A program made the position numbers and the translations under genes. From the NCBI RefSeq assembly GCF_000243395.2, contig NZ_CM001484.1, positions 850,089 through 914,088 on the forward strand: a DNA stretch of 64,000 nt, given 5' to 3'. Positions 43,449-52,611 of the stretch are shown piece after piece; within the stretch, counting starts at the first letter, position 1, and every line of letters starts with the position of its first letter. Source of the DNA: Saccharomonospora glauca K62 (GTDB lineage Bacteria > Actinomycetota > Actinomycetes > Mycobacteriales > Pseudonocardiaceae). The notes beneath the pieces were generated by a model. That model worked only from the letters and a program-made list of their open reading frames with translations. It made no database searches and was not told the origin of the DNA.

Positions 43449-44906
43449 CTATTCGGATTTGACGCACTTGGCGTAGAGATCCAGCAGGCGACCTCGGGGA
43501 TCGTAGCGGTGTTTGAGCCGCGCGTAGGCCGTTCCGTTGTACAGCCGCCAGAACGTCCGTTCGTCGTAGAACGCCTCCGAGTACAGCGACTTCCGGCCCC
43601 CGAGCTCGGTCACCTTCGCCTCGACCGCCCGGTTGTGCTCGCCGCGGGGCGCGTCCTTCCGCACCGGCACCGTGCCCCAGAAACCGAAGTTGACGTACAA
43701 CGTGTGTGGGTCGAGTTCGTAGAGCGGCCACTGCCGGTCGGGATGCCGCTGTCGCACCGGGCAGATCCACACGGGACTGATGCGGATGTCGCGGTGCAGG
43801 AAGTCGAGGAACTCCGGCGCGGCGTCGACGGGTATCTCGACGTCCTGCACCACGGGCTCCCGGCGTGGTCTGCCCAGCAACCGGTTCACGCGATTGGACA
43901 GGTCGTACCGGCGGTCGAACGCCACGACCTTCCAGTACACGTCCGACCGCAATCGCTGCGGCCCCAGCAGCAGCCGCACCGGACGGTGTTGCACGCCCAG
44001 CGCGCGGGAGCACCAGAACCAGTCGGTGTCCCACCGCCAGAGGTAGTCCCGCGTGTGCAGGTAGTCGATGTCGCGTTCCCGGATGGACCGGTAGTAGATG
44101 TCCAGCCACGTGTAGTCGCTGAGCTTGGGGGCCTCGTCGGTGAACGTGCCCAGCGTCAGGTACAGCTCGTCCGGACCGAACACCGTGCCGTCGACGAAGT
44201 CCGCCGTGCCTTCCGCGCAGACCCTGGCCAGCTCGGCGAAGTAGGAGCGGGGATCGGTGTGCCGTAGGTGCCGCAGCCGTACGTAGGGCCGTACCGGTTC
44301 CAGCTCGATACGGGCCCGCAGCGCGTAGCCGAGAGTGCCGTACGAATTGGGGAACCCGAAGAACAGCTCGGCGTGTTCGTTGTCCGGTCGAGCGACCACC
44401 ACCTCGCCGGACCCCGTGAGGATCTCCAGTTCCAGCACCGACTCGTGGGGCATGCCGTTGCGGAACGACGACGACTCGATGCCGAGACCCGTGATGGCTC
44501 CCCCGATGGTGATGGTCTTCAGTTGCGGCACCACCATCGGCATCAGTCCGTAGGGCAGGGTCGCGTCGACCAGCTGTTCGTAGGTGACCATGCCTTCCAC
44601 GTCGGCCGTACGCGCCACGGGGTCGACGTGGAGGACGTGCGTCAGCTCCGAGACGTCCAACCCCGGCGTGTCACGGCGCGATCGGGAACGGAAGAGGTTC
44701 GAGGTCCGCTTGGCCAGTCGCACCGGGAGGTCGGGAGGCTGCTCGGCGAATTGGGCTCGCAGTGCCTCCACGCGTTCCGGGTGTCCGGGAACGACGGAGA
44801 GAGACCGGGACGTGCCCGGTTCCGGATACGACGCCGACCGGTTGTCCAGCACCATGCACCCATGGTCACCCGTGGAGGTGGTCATTGCCAGACGAGTGGG
44901 CGGCAT
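43449..44906 (-). CDS. tmsA: FAD-binding oxidoreductase, 10-methylene fatty acyl reductase-like
   Basis: This 485-residue FAD_binding_4 (DprE1/sterol reductase-like) enzyme has the flavin-binding stretch TITIGGAITGLGIESSSFRNG and a C-terminal substrate domain with YVNFGFWGTVPV. Next to the CFA-type methyltransferase it fits the TmsA/BfaA reductase that converts 10-methylene to 10-methyl fatty acyl chains. The start is uncertain: ATGs at 44906, 44885 and 44855 are all in frame, and only the first has a nearby GGAG (4 bases away). The same orientation and a 47-base gap indicate one operon with tmsB. Confidence 0.83.
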   Translation of the reverse strand: MPPTRLAMTTSTGDHGCMVLDNRSASYPEPGTSRSLSVVPGHPERVEALRAQFAEQPPDLPVRLAKRTSNLFRSRSRRDTPGLDVSELTHVLHVDPVARTADVEGMVTYEQLVDATLPYGLMPMVVPQLKTITIGGAITGLGIESSSFRNGMPHESVLELEILTGSGEVVVARPDNEHAELFFGFPNSYGTLGYALRARIELEPVRPYVRLRHLRHTDPRSYFAELARVCAEGTADFVDGTVFGPDELYLTLGTFTDEAPKLSDYTWLDIYYRSIRERDIDYLHTRDYLWRWDTDWFWCSRALGVQHRPVRLLLGPQRLRSDVYWKVVAFDRRYDLSNRVNRLLGRPRREPVVQDVEIPVDAAPEFLDFLHRDIRISPVWICPVRQRHPDRQWPLYELDPHTLYVNFGFWGTVPVRKDAPRGEHNRAVEAKVTELGGRKSLYSEAFYDERTFWRLYNGTAYARLKHRYDPRGRLLDLYAKCVKSE

Positions 44907-45120
44907 TCACTCCGTGCTGTTACCGGTTGGTCCTTCCGGGTGGCCGAATCCCGTCCGTCGATTCCGCCGCAAGCCGTGAAACACGGACGGTTGTGAATCC
45001 ACATAGGACTATGCGGACGAGGGCGGCGCGCGCGACGTGCCCGGCAATCACACGGATGCAGGCTGCGGAGCCGGATGGGACGGGCCGATTTCCAACGGAT
45101 CGGGAACGCGAGGCGAACGT

Positions 45121-45144
45121 GTTTTCCGCCTCCCCACCGGGTAT
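45121..45144 (+). promoter_or_regulatory. SigB/SigF-like promoter of the 49-residue gene
   Basis: GTTT (45121-45124), a 14-base spacer and GGGTAT (45139-45144) fit the general-stress sigma consensus well. The transcript would begin near 45152, about 30 bases before the ATG. Confidence 0.7.
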
Positions 45145-45183
45145 ATCCGCAAGATCGTTCAGCGTGCGCGAGAGGAGCGAGCG

Positions 45184-45333
45184 ATGCGCGACATCGACAT
45201 CGACCCCACCCGGAACGACGCCGACCCCGGCGACGCCACCTCCGGAGCCTCCACCGTGAGTGGGCGCGTCGACGCCGCCGCGTTCGACGATGACGACGAC
45301 CTGGAACCCACCATCGTCAGGGGTCTCGACTAG
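45184..45333 (+). CDS. Tiny acidic protein (49 aa)
   Basis: The start is supported by GAGAGGAG about 6 bases before the ATG and by a SigB/SigF-like promoter. The product is strongly acidic (15 Asp/Glu in 49), begins MRDIDIDPTRND and ends with an Asp run followed by LEPTIVRGLD. It has no cysteine and no hydrophobic segment, so it is a soluble, probably disordered peptide. A hairpin follows the stop. No family is recognised; a precursor peptide is possible, but no modifying enzyme is adjacent. Confidence 0.65.
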   Translation: MRDIDIDPTRNDADPGDATSGASTVSGRVDAAAFDDDDDLEPTIVRGLD

Positions 45334-45340
45334 GAAACGG

Positions 45341-45383
45341 CCCACCACGGTGCCGATCCGCCGTGGTGGCGGCCCGTGGTGGG
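45341..45383 (+). terminator. Alternative hairpins after the 49-residue gene
   Basis: CCCACCACGG (45341-45350) can pair with CCGTGGTGG (45361-45369) or, as a perfect 10-bp stem, with CCGTGGTGGG (45374-45383). The stem likely ends transcription from both sides, since the 57-residue gene approaches from the right. Confidence 0.6.
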
Positions 45384-45439
45384 CGGTACGTCTTCGGGGC
45401 GGGGCTCAACCGCGTCGACGGCGCTCCCCGACGTCGAGG

Positions 45440-45613
45440 TCAGGACTCGGGTTCCTCGCCGAAGGGCGGAGTCGCGGGGTCGTCGTCGGCGGGCGGTTCC
45501 GGATCGCGCCACTCCTCGGCACGGTTCGGGCGGTTGGCCTTCAACATGCCCTGCATCTCGGCCTTCAGCTCCTCGTCCTCACGAGGGCCGTGCGTGTCGC
45601 TCTCCCGGTGCAT
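45440..45613 (-). CDS. Conserved small acidic protein (57 aa)
   Basis: This short gene reads MHRESDTHGPREDEELK at the N-terminus and RAEEWRDPEPP in the middle, a pattern I know from small conserved actinobacterial proteins of unknown function (RESDKHGPR...DEELK...AEEWRDPEP). AGGGAGG lies 6 bases before the ATG at 45613, and a SigB/SigF-like promoter lies 25 bases upstream. It is soluble, acidic and rich in Pro towards the C-terminus. The function is unknown; the setting is general stress. Confidence 0.8.
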   Translation of the reverse strand: MHRESDTHGPREDEELKAEMQGMLKANRPNRAEEWRDPEPPADDDPATPPFGEEPES

Positions 45614-45637
45614 GTGCGCCTCCCTTCGTGGTCCCGC

Positions 45638-45663
45638 CTACCCGGTGTCCACCCGCGTGAAAC
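45638..45663 (-). promoter_or_regulatory. SigB/SigF-like promoter of the 57-residue gene
   Basis: On the minus strand GTTT (45663-45660), a 16-base spacer and GGGTAG (45643-45638) match the stress sigma consensus. It lies back to back with the + strand promoter at 45668. Confidence 0.65.
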
Positions 45664-45667
45664 GCCG

Positions 45668-45692
45668 GGTTGACCCTCGCCCGCTCGGGTAT
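45668..45692 (+). promoter_or_regulatory. SigB/SigF-like promoter of the DUF6480-like gene
   Basis: GGTT (45668-45671), a 15-base spacer and GGGTAT (45687-45692) fit GNNT-N14-16-GGGTAY. It lies 45 bases before the ATG. Confidence 0.55.
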
Positions 45693-45736
45693 CCGGGAAC
45701 GGTCCGCAGCCGATCCGCAAGGAGGGAGGGGAAGAC

Positions 45737-45973
45737 ATGACCTCACCGAACCCCGACCCCGATCCGCGGACCACCCCCGGCCTCGAACCGGGAGGCGGCG
45801 TGAGCCCCGGCGACACGCCACCGGACTCGGGACAGACGTCCGGACTGTCCCACCGGGAACCACGACCGAGCCGCAAGATGTCCATCGCGTGGCTCGTCAC
45901 CGTCATCGTGGTCGTCGCGCTCATCGCGGGGTTCTTCCTCACCTACCTGATCGTCTACCTGACGGGCGACTGA
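45737..45973 (+). CDS. Small single-pass membrane protein, DUF6480-like
   Basis: This 78-residue protein has a Pro/Gly/Ser-rich N-terminal half (SPNPDPDPRTTPGLEPGGGV) and one membrane helix at about 50-72, the layout of DUF6480 proteins of actinobacteria. AAGGAGGGAGG precedes the ATG. It sits behind a stress-type promoter and 24 bases before the NADH dehydrogenase gene, so the two may be co-transcribed. The function is unknown. Confidence 0.82.
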   Translation: MTSPNPDPDPRTTPGLEPGGGVSPGDTPPDSGQTSGLSHREPRPSRKMSIAWLVTVIVVVALIAGFFLTYLIVYLTGD

Positions 45974-45997
45974 CCCACGGTCGAACGGGAGGTTCGG

Positions 45998-47293
45998 GTG
46001 CCGAAACGCATTCTGATCGTCGGGGGCGGCTACGTCGGCCTCTACACCGCGCTGCGGCTGCAACGGGGACTACGGCCCGGTGAGGCCGAGGTGACGGTCG
46101 TCAACCCCGAGAACTACATGGTGTACCGGCCGCTGCTGCCCGAGGTGGCCTCCGGAACCCTCGAACCGAGACACGCGGTGGTGCCGCTGCGGGCGGTGCT
46201 GAGGAAGGCGCGGTTCGTCTCCGGTGCGTTGACCGGCCTGGATACTGTCCGCGCGACCGCCACGGTACGGCCCATGGCGGGGCCGGAGCTGGAGCTGGAC
46301 TACGACGAACTCGTCCTGGCAGTGGGTGCGACGTCCAAGCTCCTGCCCGTGCCGGGGCTGGCCGAACACGGTATCGGGTTCAACTCCCTCGCCGAGGCGG
46401 CACACCTGCGCGACCACGTGCTGAGGCAACTGGAGATCGCCTCGGCGACCCCCGACCCGAAGCTCCGGCGCTCCGCGTTGACCTTCGTCTTCGTCGGCGG
46501 TGGCTACACGGGGGTGGAGGCCATCGCCGAGCTTCAGGACATGGCCGTCGACGTCCTGGAGGGGTACCCGGAGATCGACCGGTCGGAAATGCGGTGGGTG
46601 CTCGTCGAGGCGATGGACCGCATCCTCGGCACGGTCAGCGCCGACCTCGCGGAACTCGCCACGACAGAACTCACCGCCCGAGGCATCGACATCCGCACCG
46701 GAACGCTGCTGGAGTCGGCCGAGAACCGCGTGATGCAGTTGTCCGACGGGACGAAACTGCCGGCCGACACGCTCGTGTGGGTCGCCGGGACACGACCCCA
46801 GCCGATCCTCGGCGAGTTGGGGCTGCCGGTCGACGAGCGCGGCAGGCTCGTCGTCGACGACACCATGCGGGTCGACGGCCACGCCAACATCTGGTCGGCT
46901 GGCGACTGCGCGGCGGTACCCGACCCGGAGAAGGGCGGGACCTGTCCGCCCACCGCGCAACACGCGGTGCGGCAGGCGCAGCAGCTCGGCGAGAACCTGC
47001 TGTTGACGTTGCGCGGGCGCGCCGGGAAGCCGTTCCGGTACAACAGCCGGGGCGAGTTCGTCACGCTCGGCAAGAACAAGGCCGTGGGCGAGGTGCTCGG
47101 CCACAAGGTGGACGGCGTCCTGGCGTGGACTCTGCGCAGGGCCTACTACGCCACCCAGATCCCGACGTGGAACCGCACGGTGCGGGTGCTCGGCGACTGG
47201 GCCGTGGGCATGCCCTTCGGCCACGACGTCGTCAACTTCGGCTCCCGCGAGGAACCGCGTGGCGCCTTCCGCCAAGCCGCCGAGACCAAGTAA
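45998..47293 (+). CDS. Type II NADH dehydrogenase-like flavoprotein
   Basis: This 431-residue pyridine nucleotide-disulfide oxidoreductase-fold protein has the FAD motif GGGYVGLYTA at the N-terminus, the NADH-binding GGGYTGVEA near 165, and the flavin-closing ANIWSAGDCAAVPD. The family passes electrons from NADH to quinones at the membrane without pumping protons. The C-terminal amphipathic part WTLRRAYYATQIPTWNR fits membrane attachment. The GTG start has GGGAGG 5 bases upstream. The stop codon is followed 3 bases later by repeat array 2. Confidence 0.9.
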   Translation: MPKRILIVGGGYVGLYTALRLQRGLRPGEAEVTVVNPENYMVYRPLLPEVASGTLEPRHAVVPLRAVLRKARFVSGALTGLDTVRATATVRPMAGPELELDYDELVLAVGATSKLLPVPGLAEHGIGFNSLAEAAHLRDHVLRQLEIASATPDPKLRRSALTFVFVGGGYTGVEAIAELQDMAVDVLEGYPEIDRSEMRWVLVEAMDRILGTVSADLAELATTELTARGIDIRTGTLLESAENRVMQLSDGTKLPADTLVWVAGTRPQPILGELGLPVDERGRLVVDDTMRVDGHANIWSAGDCAAVPDPEKGGTCPPTAQHAVRQAQQLGENLLLTLRGRAGKPFRYNSRGEFVTLGKNKAVGEVLGHKVDGVLAWTLRRAYYATQIPTWNRTVRVLGDWAVGMPFGHDVVNFGSREEPRGAFRQAAETK

Positions 47294-47295
47294 CC

Positions 47296-47380
47296 GTGTC
47301 CGCAGCCTGTGTACGCGTGTCCGCAGGTTGTGCACGCGTGGTCGCAGCTCGTGTACGCGTGGTCGTGTCGGACTCCGCGA
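47296..47380. repeat. GTGTCCGCA repeat array 2
   Basis: Three tandem 21-bp units (47296, 47317, 47338) read GTGTCCGCAGCCTGTGTACGC-like; the third begins GTGGTCGCAG. A fourth degenerate unit runs to a CGCGAAC near 47380 that may be the remnant of a reversed arm. The array begins 3 bases after the stop of the NADH dehydrogenase gene and precedes the DUF664 pseudogene. Confidence 0.88.
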
Positions 47381-47402
47381 ACGGCCTGTTCAACGGATCG
47401 AC

Positions 47403-47910
47403 ATGCCGATCCAACGTCCCGCGCCCCCCGGTTGCGGGGAGGCGAACGGGAGACCTTACGCGCGTTCCTCGACTATCACCGCGCCACGCCGGCGTGGAAG
47501 TGCGAGGGCCTGTCCGACGAACACTGCGCCGCCGCTCGATGCCGCCGTCAACGCTGTCGCTGCTCGGGCTCGTCCGGCACATGGCCGAGGTGGAACGGGC
47601 GTGGTTCCGCCGGGTGATCAACGCCGAGGACGTTCCGCTGGTGTGGTCGGCCGACGACGATTACCAGGTGGTATACGACGCGAGCACGGCGACGCGGGCG
47701 GAGGCGTTCGAGGCATGGGAGGCGGAGGTCGAGCGCTCCCGGCGCATCGAGCGCGAGGCGGCCTCGCTCGACGTCACGGGGTACGACCCGCGATCGGGTA
47801 AACAGGTGTCGCTATGACCCGTGATGTCGCACCTCATCCACGAGTACGCGCGACACAACGGGCACGCCGACTTCCTGAGGGAGGGAGTCGACGGCACCGT
47901 CGGGGTATGA
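47403..47910 (+). pseudogene. Decayed DUF664/DinB-family (mycothiol-dependent type) gene
   Basis: The pieces of one DUF664 protein occur in three frames: MPIQRPAPP, then GERETLRAFLDYHRAT...WKCEGLSDEH, then MPPSTLSLLGLVRHMAEVERAWF through SGKQVSL. An in-frame TGA at 47815 follows, where relatives read LRWV, and the same frame continues [21 protein letters not shown] to a stop at 47910. Two single-base losses (near 47430 and 47522) and one nonsense codon are needed to explain this. It is flanked by repeat arrays 2 and 3. Confidence 0.82.
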
Positions 47911-47919
47911 CGAACCGCC

Positions 47920-48008
47920 GTGTCCGCAGCCTGTGTACGTGTGTTCGCGTCGCACGCTGCGAACACGCGTACGCAACCTGCGGACACGCGTGCACAACCT
48001 GCGGACAC
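47920..48008. repeat. GTGTCCGCA repeat array 3 (head-to-head)
   Basis: One full unit (47920-47940) and a half unit GTGTTCGC meet a centre of 10 bases and GCGAACAC. Two reversed units follow (47967-47987, 47988-48008), each ending CCTGCGGACAC. It lies between the DUF664 pseudogene and the 3' end of the greA-like gene, a convergent junction. Confidence 0.9.
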
Positions 48009-48014
48009 GGCGGG

Positions 48015-48476
48015 TCACTCGGGGAGGTGGAGCTTGACGATCTGGGCGGTGGCTTCACCTCGTGGCGTGCGATAGGTGACCGTGTCGCCCTCCGACTTGC
48101 CCACGAGCGCGTGCCCCAACGGGCTGTCGGCCGTCAACGCGGACGTGTCGTCCTCGGCTTCGTCGGCGAAACCAACCACCACCATGTCCTCGGTGCTGCC
48201 GTCGTCGAAGCGCAGCGTGACACGAGTGCCGGAGGGGAGCCCGGTCTCCTGCTCGGCGGCCGGACCGCCGTACAGCAGGTTGGTGACCTCGCTGATGCGT
48301 CGGTCCAGCCGCGACACCACCTCCGCGCGTTCCAGCAGATCCGCTTGGTCGGCGCTGTCACCGAGTGGGTCCTCACCGAGCTTCGGCGCCAAGGACTCGC
48401 GCTGCTGGCGGAGCGTTTCGAGCTCACGTTCCAGCCGCGCGCGAGTGGCCGGGCTCAAGCCTGGGGTCGACGTCAT
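48015..48476 (-). CDS. GreA/GreB-family transcription factor
   Basis: This 153-residue protein has an N-terminal coiled coil (SPATRARLERELETLRQQRESLAPKL region, residues 6-60, described rather than fully quoted) and a C-terminal FKBP-like GreA/B domain with SPLGHALVGKSEGDTVTYRTPRGEA. It binds RNA polymerase in the secondary channel; family members rescue backtracked complexes or modulate transcription. It is more divergent than canonical GreA and lacks an obvious DDE tip, so it may be a second paralogue. The ATG at 48476 is chosen; its stop lies 6 bases from repeat array 3. Confidence 0.85.
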   Translation of the reverse strand: MTSTPGLSPATRARLERELETLRQQRESLAPKLGEDPLGDSADQADLLERAEVVSRLDRRISEVTNLLYGGPAAEQETGLPSGTRVTLRFDDGSTEDMVVVGFADEAEDDTSALTADSPLGHALVGKSEGDTVTYRTPRGEATAQIVKLHLPE

Positions 48477-48523
48477 TGCCCCATTGTCGGGCCAGGCCGC
48501 CCGGCTCGCCACGCGCCGAGAAC

Positions 48524-50872
48524 TCAGACTCGGTAACCGGCCTTGCGCAGTGCCTCGGCCATCGCGCCCCCGGCGGGCGGCCGCCCGTCCCGGTGGCGTC
48601 CCTGCCTGCCTTGCCCCTGCTTGCCCTTGCCGGCACGGCCCTGACCTCGTCGACCGTCGCCCCGGCGGCTGGGCCTGCGGCCGTCCCCGGCCGCGCCGGG
48701 CTCGTCGTCGAGCCGCAGGGTGAGCGAGATGCGCTTGCGCGTCACGTCGACGTCGAGCACCTTGACCGTCACCACGTCACCGGATTTGACGACGTCGCGC
48801 GGGTCGGCGACGTAGTCGTGGGACATGGCGGACACGTGCACGAGACCGTCCTGGTGAACGCCGATGTCGACGAACGCGCCGAACGCCGCCACATTGGTCA
48901 CCACGCCTTCCAACCGCATGCCCGGCTTGAGGTCGGCCAGGGTGTCGACGCCCTCGGCGAACGTCGCCGTCTTGAACTCGGGCCGCGGGTCCCGGCCGGG
49001 CTTCTCCAGCTCGGCGAGGATGTCGGTGACCGTCGGCAGGCCGAACTTCTCGTCGACGAACGTCTCCGGCTGCAGCGAGCGCAGAGTGCGGGAGTCACCG
49101 ATGAGTTCGCGAATCCCCAGGCGGGTGTGGTCGAGGATGCGCCGCACCACCGGGTACGACTCGGGGTGGACGGCCGAGGCGTCCAGCGGGTCGTCGCCGT
49201 CGGGGATCCGCAGGAAGCCCGCGCACTGCTCGAACGCCTTCGGGCCGAGCCTTGGTACGTCCTTGAGCGCCGTCCGGGTGCGGAAGGGACCGTTCGCGTC
49301 GCGGTGGGCGACGATGTTCTCCGCCAGTCCGGTGCCGATGCCCGACACACGGGCCAGCAGAGGAGCCGACGCGGTGTTGAGGTCGACCCCCACCGCGTTC
49401 ACACAGTCCTCCACGACGGCGTCGAGCGACCGCGACAGCTTCGACTCGGCCACGTCGTGCTGGTACTGCCCGACCCCGATGGACTTGGGGTCGATCTTCA
49501 CGAGCTCGGCCAAGGGGTCCTGGAGCCTGCGGGCGATGGAGACGGCGCCGCGCAGCGACACGTCGAGGTCGGGCAGCTCCCGCGCCGCGTAGGCGGACGC
49601 CGAGTACACCGACGCGCCCGCCTCCGACACCACGATCTTGGTGATGCCGAGATCGGGGTGTCGTTTGACGAGTTCACCCGCGAGCTTGTCGGTCTCGCGC
49701 GACGCGGTGCCGTTGCCGATGGCGATCAGCTCGACGGCGTGTGCGCGCGCCAGACGTTCCAGGGTCGCCAGCGCCTCCTCCCAACGGCCCTGCGGCTGGT
49801 GCGGGTAGATCGTGTCGGTGGCGACGACCTTGCCGGTGCCGTCGACGACCGCCACCTTGACGCCGGTGCGGTAGCCGGGGTCGAGCCCCATGGTCGGCCG
49901 GGTCCCGGCCGGCGCGGCGAGCAGCAGGTCGCGCAGGTTGGCGGCGAACACGCGCACGGCCTCGTCCTCGGCCGCCTGCCGCAGTCGCATGCGCAGGTCG
50001 ATACCGAGGTGCAACAGGATCTTCGTGCGCCACGCCCAGCGCACCGTGTCGAGCAGCCAGCGGTCGGCCGGGCGGCCCTCGTCGGAGATGCCGTTGCGCT
50101 CGGCGATGCGGGTCTCGTAGTGGCCGGCCTCGCCGCCGGGCTCGGTGGGTTCGGTGGTGAGGTCGAGGATCTCCTCCTTTTCCCCACGGAACAGCGCGAG
50201 GACGCGGTGGGACGGCAGCTTCGACAGCGGCTCCGCGAAGTCGAAGTAGTCGGCGAACTTGGCGCCCTCGGTCTCCTTGCCCTCCCGGACCTTCGACGTC
50301 AACCATCCTTGCGACCACATGGTCTCGCGGAGCTCACCGATGAGGTCGGCGTCCTCGGCGAACCGCTCCACGAGGATGGCGCGCGCGCCGGCGAGCGCGG
50401 CGTCGACGTCGGCGACGCCCGCGTCGGGATTCACGTACGCCTCGGCGGCGGTCTTCGGGTCTTGGGTGGGATCGGACAGCAGGCCGTCCGCCAACGGTTC
50501 GAGCCCGGCCTCGCGGGCGATCTGAGCCTTCGTGCGCCGCTTGGGCTTGTAGGGCAGGTAGATGTCCTCCAGGCGGGCCTTCTCCTCGGCAGCCATGATC
50601 CTGGCTTCGAGTTCCTCGGTGAGCTTGCCCTGCGAGCGGATGGATTCGAGGATCACCGTGCGCCGTTCCTCCAGCTCGCGCAGGTACCGCAGGCGCTCCT
50701 CAAGGGTGCGAAGCTGGGTGTCGTCGAGGCCGCCGGTCACCTCCTTGCGGTAGCGCGCGATGAACGGCACCGTCGAGCCGTCGTCCAGCAGGGCCACGGC
50801 GGCGCGGACCTGCTCGGGGCGGACGCCGAGCTCGCCGGCGATCTTGTCATGAAGGGACGTCCTGTCTGCCAC
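48524..50872 (-). CDS. tex: Tex-family RNA-binding transcription accessory protein
   Basis: This 782-residue protein has the Tex order: N-terminal helical region, a YqgF-like nuclease-fold domain, two helix-hairpin-helix elements ([29 protein letters not shown]), and a C-terminal S1 RNA-binding domain ([31 protein letters not shown] region). An Arg/Gly-rich basic tail begins about 715. Tex binds nucleic acid and affects transcription and RNA turnover. GTG 50872 starts it, 44 bases from the divergent ilvD. Confidence 0.95.
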   Translation of the reverse strand: MADRTSLHDKIAGELGVRPEQVRAAVALLDDGSTVPFIARYRKEVTGGLDDTQLRTLEERLRYLRELEERRTVILESIRSQGKLTEELEARIMAAEEKARLEDIYLPYKPKRRTKAQIAREAGLEPLADGLLSDPTQDPKTAAEAYVNPDAGVADVDAALAGARAILVERFAEDADLIGELRETMWSQGWLTSKVREGKETEGAKFADYFDFAEPLSKLPSHRVLALFRGEKEEILDLTTEPTEPGGEAGHYETRIAERNGISDEGRPADRWLLDTVRWAWRTKILLHLGIDLRMRLRQAAEDEAVRVFAANLRDLLLAAPAGTRPTMGLDPGYRTGVKVAVVDGTGKVVATDTIYPHQPQGRWEEALATLERLARAHAVELIAIGNGTASRETDKLAGELVKRHPDLGITKIVVSEAGASVYSASAYAARELPDLDVSLRGAVSIARRLQDPLAELVKIDPKSIGVGQYQHDVAESKLSRSLDAVVEDCVNAVGVDLNTASAPLLARVSGIGTGLAENIVAHRDANGPFRTRTALKDVPRLGPKAFEQCAGFLRIPDGDDPLDASAVHPESYPVVRRILDHTRLGIRELIGDSRTLRSLQPETFVDEKFGLPTVTDILAELEKPGRDPRPEFKTATFAEGVDTLADLKPGMRLEGVVTNVAAFGAFVDIGVHQDGLVHVSAMSHDYVADPRDVVKSGDVVTVKVLDVDVTRKRISLTLRLDDEPGAAGDGRRPSRRGDGRRGQGRAGKGKQGQGRQGRHRDGRPPAGGAMAEALRKAGYRV

Positions 50873-50916
50873 GACACCGAATTGTGCCTGCCGGGCCCGG
50901 CGCTCATGATGACCCC

Positions 50917-52605
50917 ATGGCCGAAACCGGCGTGGCGCGTCCGGCCGAGGGCAAGCCACGCAGCCACGAAGTCACCGACGGCCCCGAACGCACGGCGGCT
51001 CGGGCCATGCTGCGCGCCGTGGGCATGGGTGACGCCGACTTCGCCAAGCCCCAGGTGGGCGTCGCCTCGTCGTGGAACGAGATCACCCCGTGCAACCTGT
51101 CGTTGCGCCGCCTCGCGGAGGCGAGCAAGCAAGGGGTCCACGCGGGCGGCGGCTACCCGCTGGAGTTCGGCACGCCGTCGGTCTCCGACGGGATCAGCAT
51201 GGGGCACCGCGGCATGCACTTCTCCCTCGTGTCGCGGGAGGTCATCGCCGACTCGGTGGAGACCGTGCTGGAGGCCGAGAGGCTCGACGGCGCCGTGTTG
51301 CTGGCGGGGTGCGACAAGAGCCTGCCCGGAATGCTGATGGCGGCCGCCCGTGTCGACGTGGCGGCCGTGTTCGTGTACGCGGGCTCCACGCTTCCCGGCC
51401 GCCTCGACGGCCGGGAGGTCACCATCGTCGACGCGTTCGAGGCGGTCGGTGCGTGTGCGCGCGGGTTGCTGAGCAGGGAGGAGCTCGACCGGGTGGAGCG
51501 CGCCGTGTGCCCCGGCGAGGGCGCGTGCGGCGGCATGTACACCGCCAACACGATGGCGTGTGCCGCCGAGGCCCTGGGGATGTCGCTGCCGGGCTCGGCG
51601 AGTCCACCCTCGGTGGACCGCCGCCGTGACGGCTTCGCCCGCGCGAGCGGGGAGGCGGTGGTCGAGTTGCTGCGCCGGGGGATCACCGCACGCGACGTCC
51701 TCACGCGGGAGGCGTTCTGCAACGCCATCGCGGTGGTGATGGCGTTGGGTGGGTCGACCAACGCGGTGCTGCACCTGTTGGCCCTCGCGCACGAGGCCGA
51801 GGTTCCCCTGTCGCTCGACGACTTCTCGCGGATCGGGGACCGGGTCCCGCACCTGGCGGACGTGAAACCGTTCGGGCGGCATGTCATGACCGCCGTGGAC
51901 CGGGTCGGCGGGGTCCCGGCGGTGATGAAGGCGTTGCTCGACGCGGGACTGCTCCACGGCGACTGTCTCACCGTCACGGGGAGGACGGTGGCGGAGAACC
52001 TGGCGGAGGTGGCGCCACCCGAACTCGACGGCACGGTGCTTCGTCGGCTGTCCGACCCGGTGCATCCCACCGGCGGTGTCACGATCCTGCACGGCACCCT
52101 GGCCCCGGAGGGCGCCGTGGTGAAAAGCGCGGGTTTCGACCGGCCCCGGTTCGAGGGACGGGCACGGGTGTTCGACGGCGAGCAGGCGGCGATGGACGCG
52201 TTGCCGGACCTGAGGGCGGGCGACGTGGTGGTGATCCGCTACGAGGGACCACGCGGAGGGCCGGGCATGCGCGAGATGCTGGCCGTCACCGGGGCCATCA
52301 AGGGGGCGGGGCTCGGCCGCGACGTGTTGTTGCTGACCGACGGCCGGTTCTCCGGGGGCACCACGGGGCTGTGCATCGGCCACGTCACTCCGGAGGCCGC
52401 CCACGGCGGGCCGATCGCGTTCGTCCGGGACGGCGACCCCATCATCGTCGACCTGTCGAGTCGGACCCTCGATGTGCTGGTGGACGAAGCCGAACTGGCC
52501 CGGCGACGACACGGCTGGAGGCCACCGGAGATCGCCCACCGCGGGGTGCTGGGCAAGTACGCGCGGCTCGTGCGCTCGGCCTCCGAGGGCGCGGTGTGCT
52601 CGTGA
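50917..52605 (+). CDS. ilvD: Dihydroxy-acid dehydratase
   Basis: This 562-residue iron-sulfur enzyme dehydrates 2,3-dihydroxy-isovalerate and -methylvalerate in valine, leucine and isoleucine synthesis. The cluster cysteines lie in AGCDKSLPG and [12 protein letters not shown], and the C-terminal [19 protein letters not shown] is the family end motif. The ATG at 50917 matches the family N-terminus. It stands alone, divergent from tex, with its stop 6 bases from the convergent AAC(3) gene. The enzyme may also act on sugar acids (EDD type), but the length and motifs favour IlvD. Confidence 0.95.
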   Translation: MAETGVARPAEGKPRSHEVTDGPERTAARAMLRAVGMGDADFAKPQVGVASSWNEITPCNLSLRRLAEASKQGVHAGGGYPLEFGTPSVSDGISMGHRGMHFSLVSREVIADSVETVLEAERLDGAVLLAGCDKSLPGMLMAAARVDVAAVFVYAGSTLPGRLDGREVTIVDAFEAVGACARGLLSREELDRVERAVCPGEGACGGMYTANTMACAAEALGMSLPGSASPPSVDRRRDGFARASGEAVVELLRRGITARDVLTREAFCNAIAVVMALGGSTNAVLHLLALAHEAEVPLSLDDFSRIGDRVPHLADVKPFGRHVMTAVDRVGGVPAVMKALLDAGLLHGDCLTVTGRTVAENLAEVAPPELDGTVLRRLSDPVHPTGGVTILHGTLAPEGAVVKSAGFDRPRFEGRARVFDGEQAAMDALPDLRAGDVVVIRYEGPRGGPGMREMLAVTGAIKGAGLGRDVLLLTDGRFSGGTTGLCIGHVTPEAAHGGPIAFVRDGDPIIVDLSSRTLDVLVDEAELARRRHGWRPPEIAHRGVLGKYARLVRSASEGAVCS

Positions 52606-52611
52606 CGCCGG

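Noticed and set aside
45184-45333. The 49-residue peptide as a RiPP precursor
   Set aside because: No modification enzyme, protease or transporter of RiPP type is adjacent; a stress-regulated small protein fits better.
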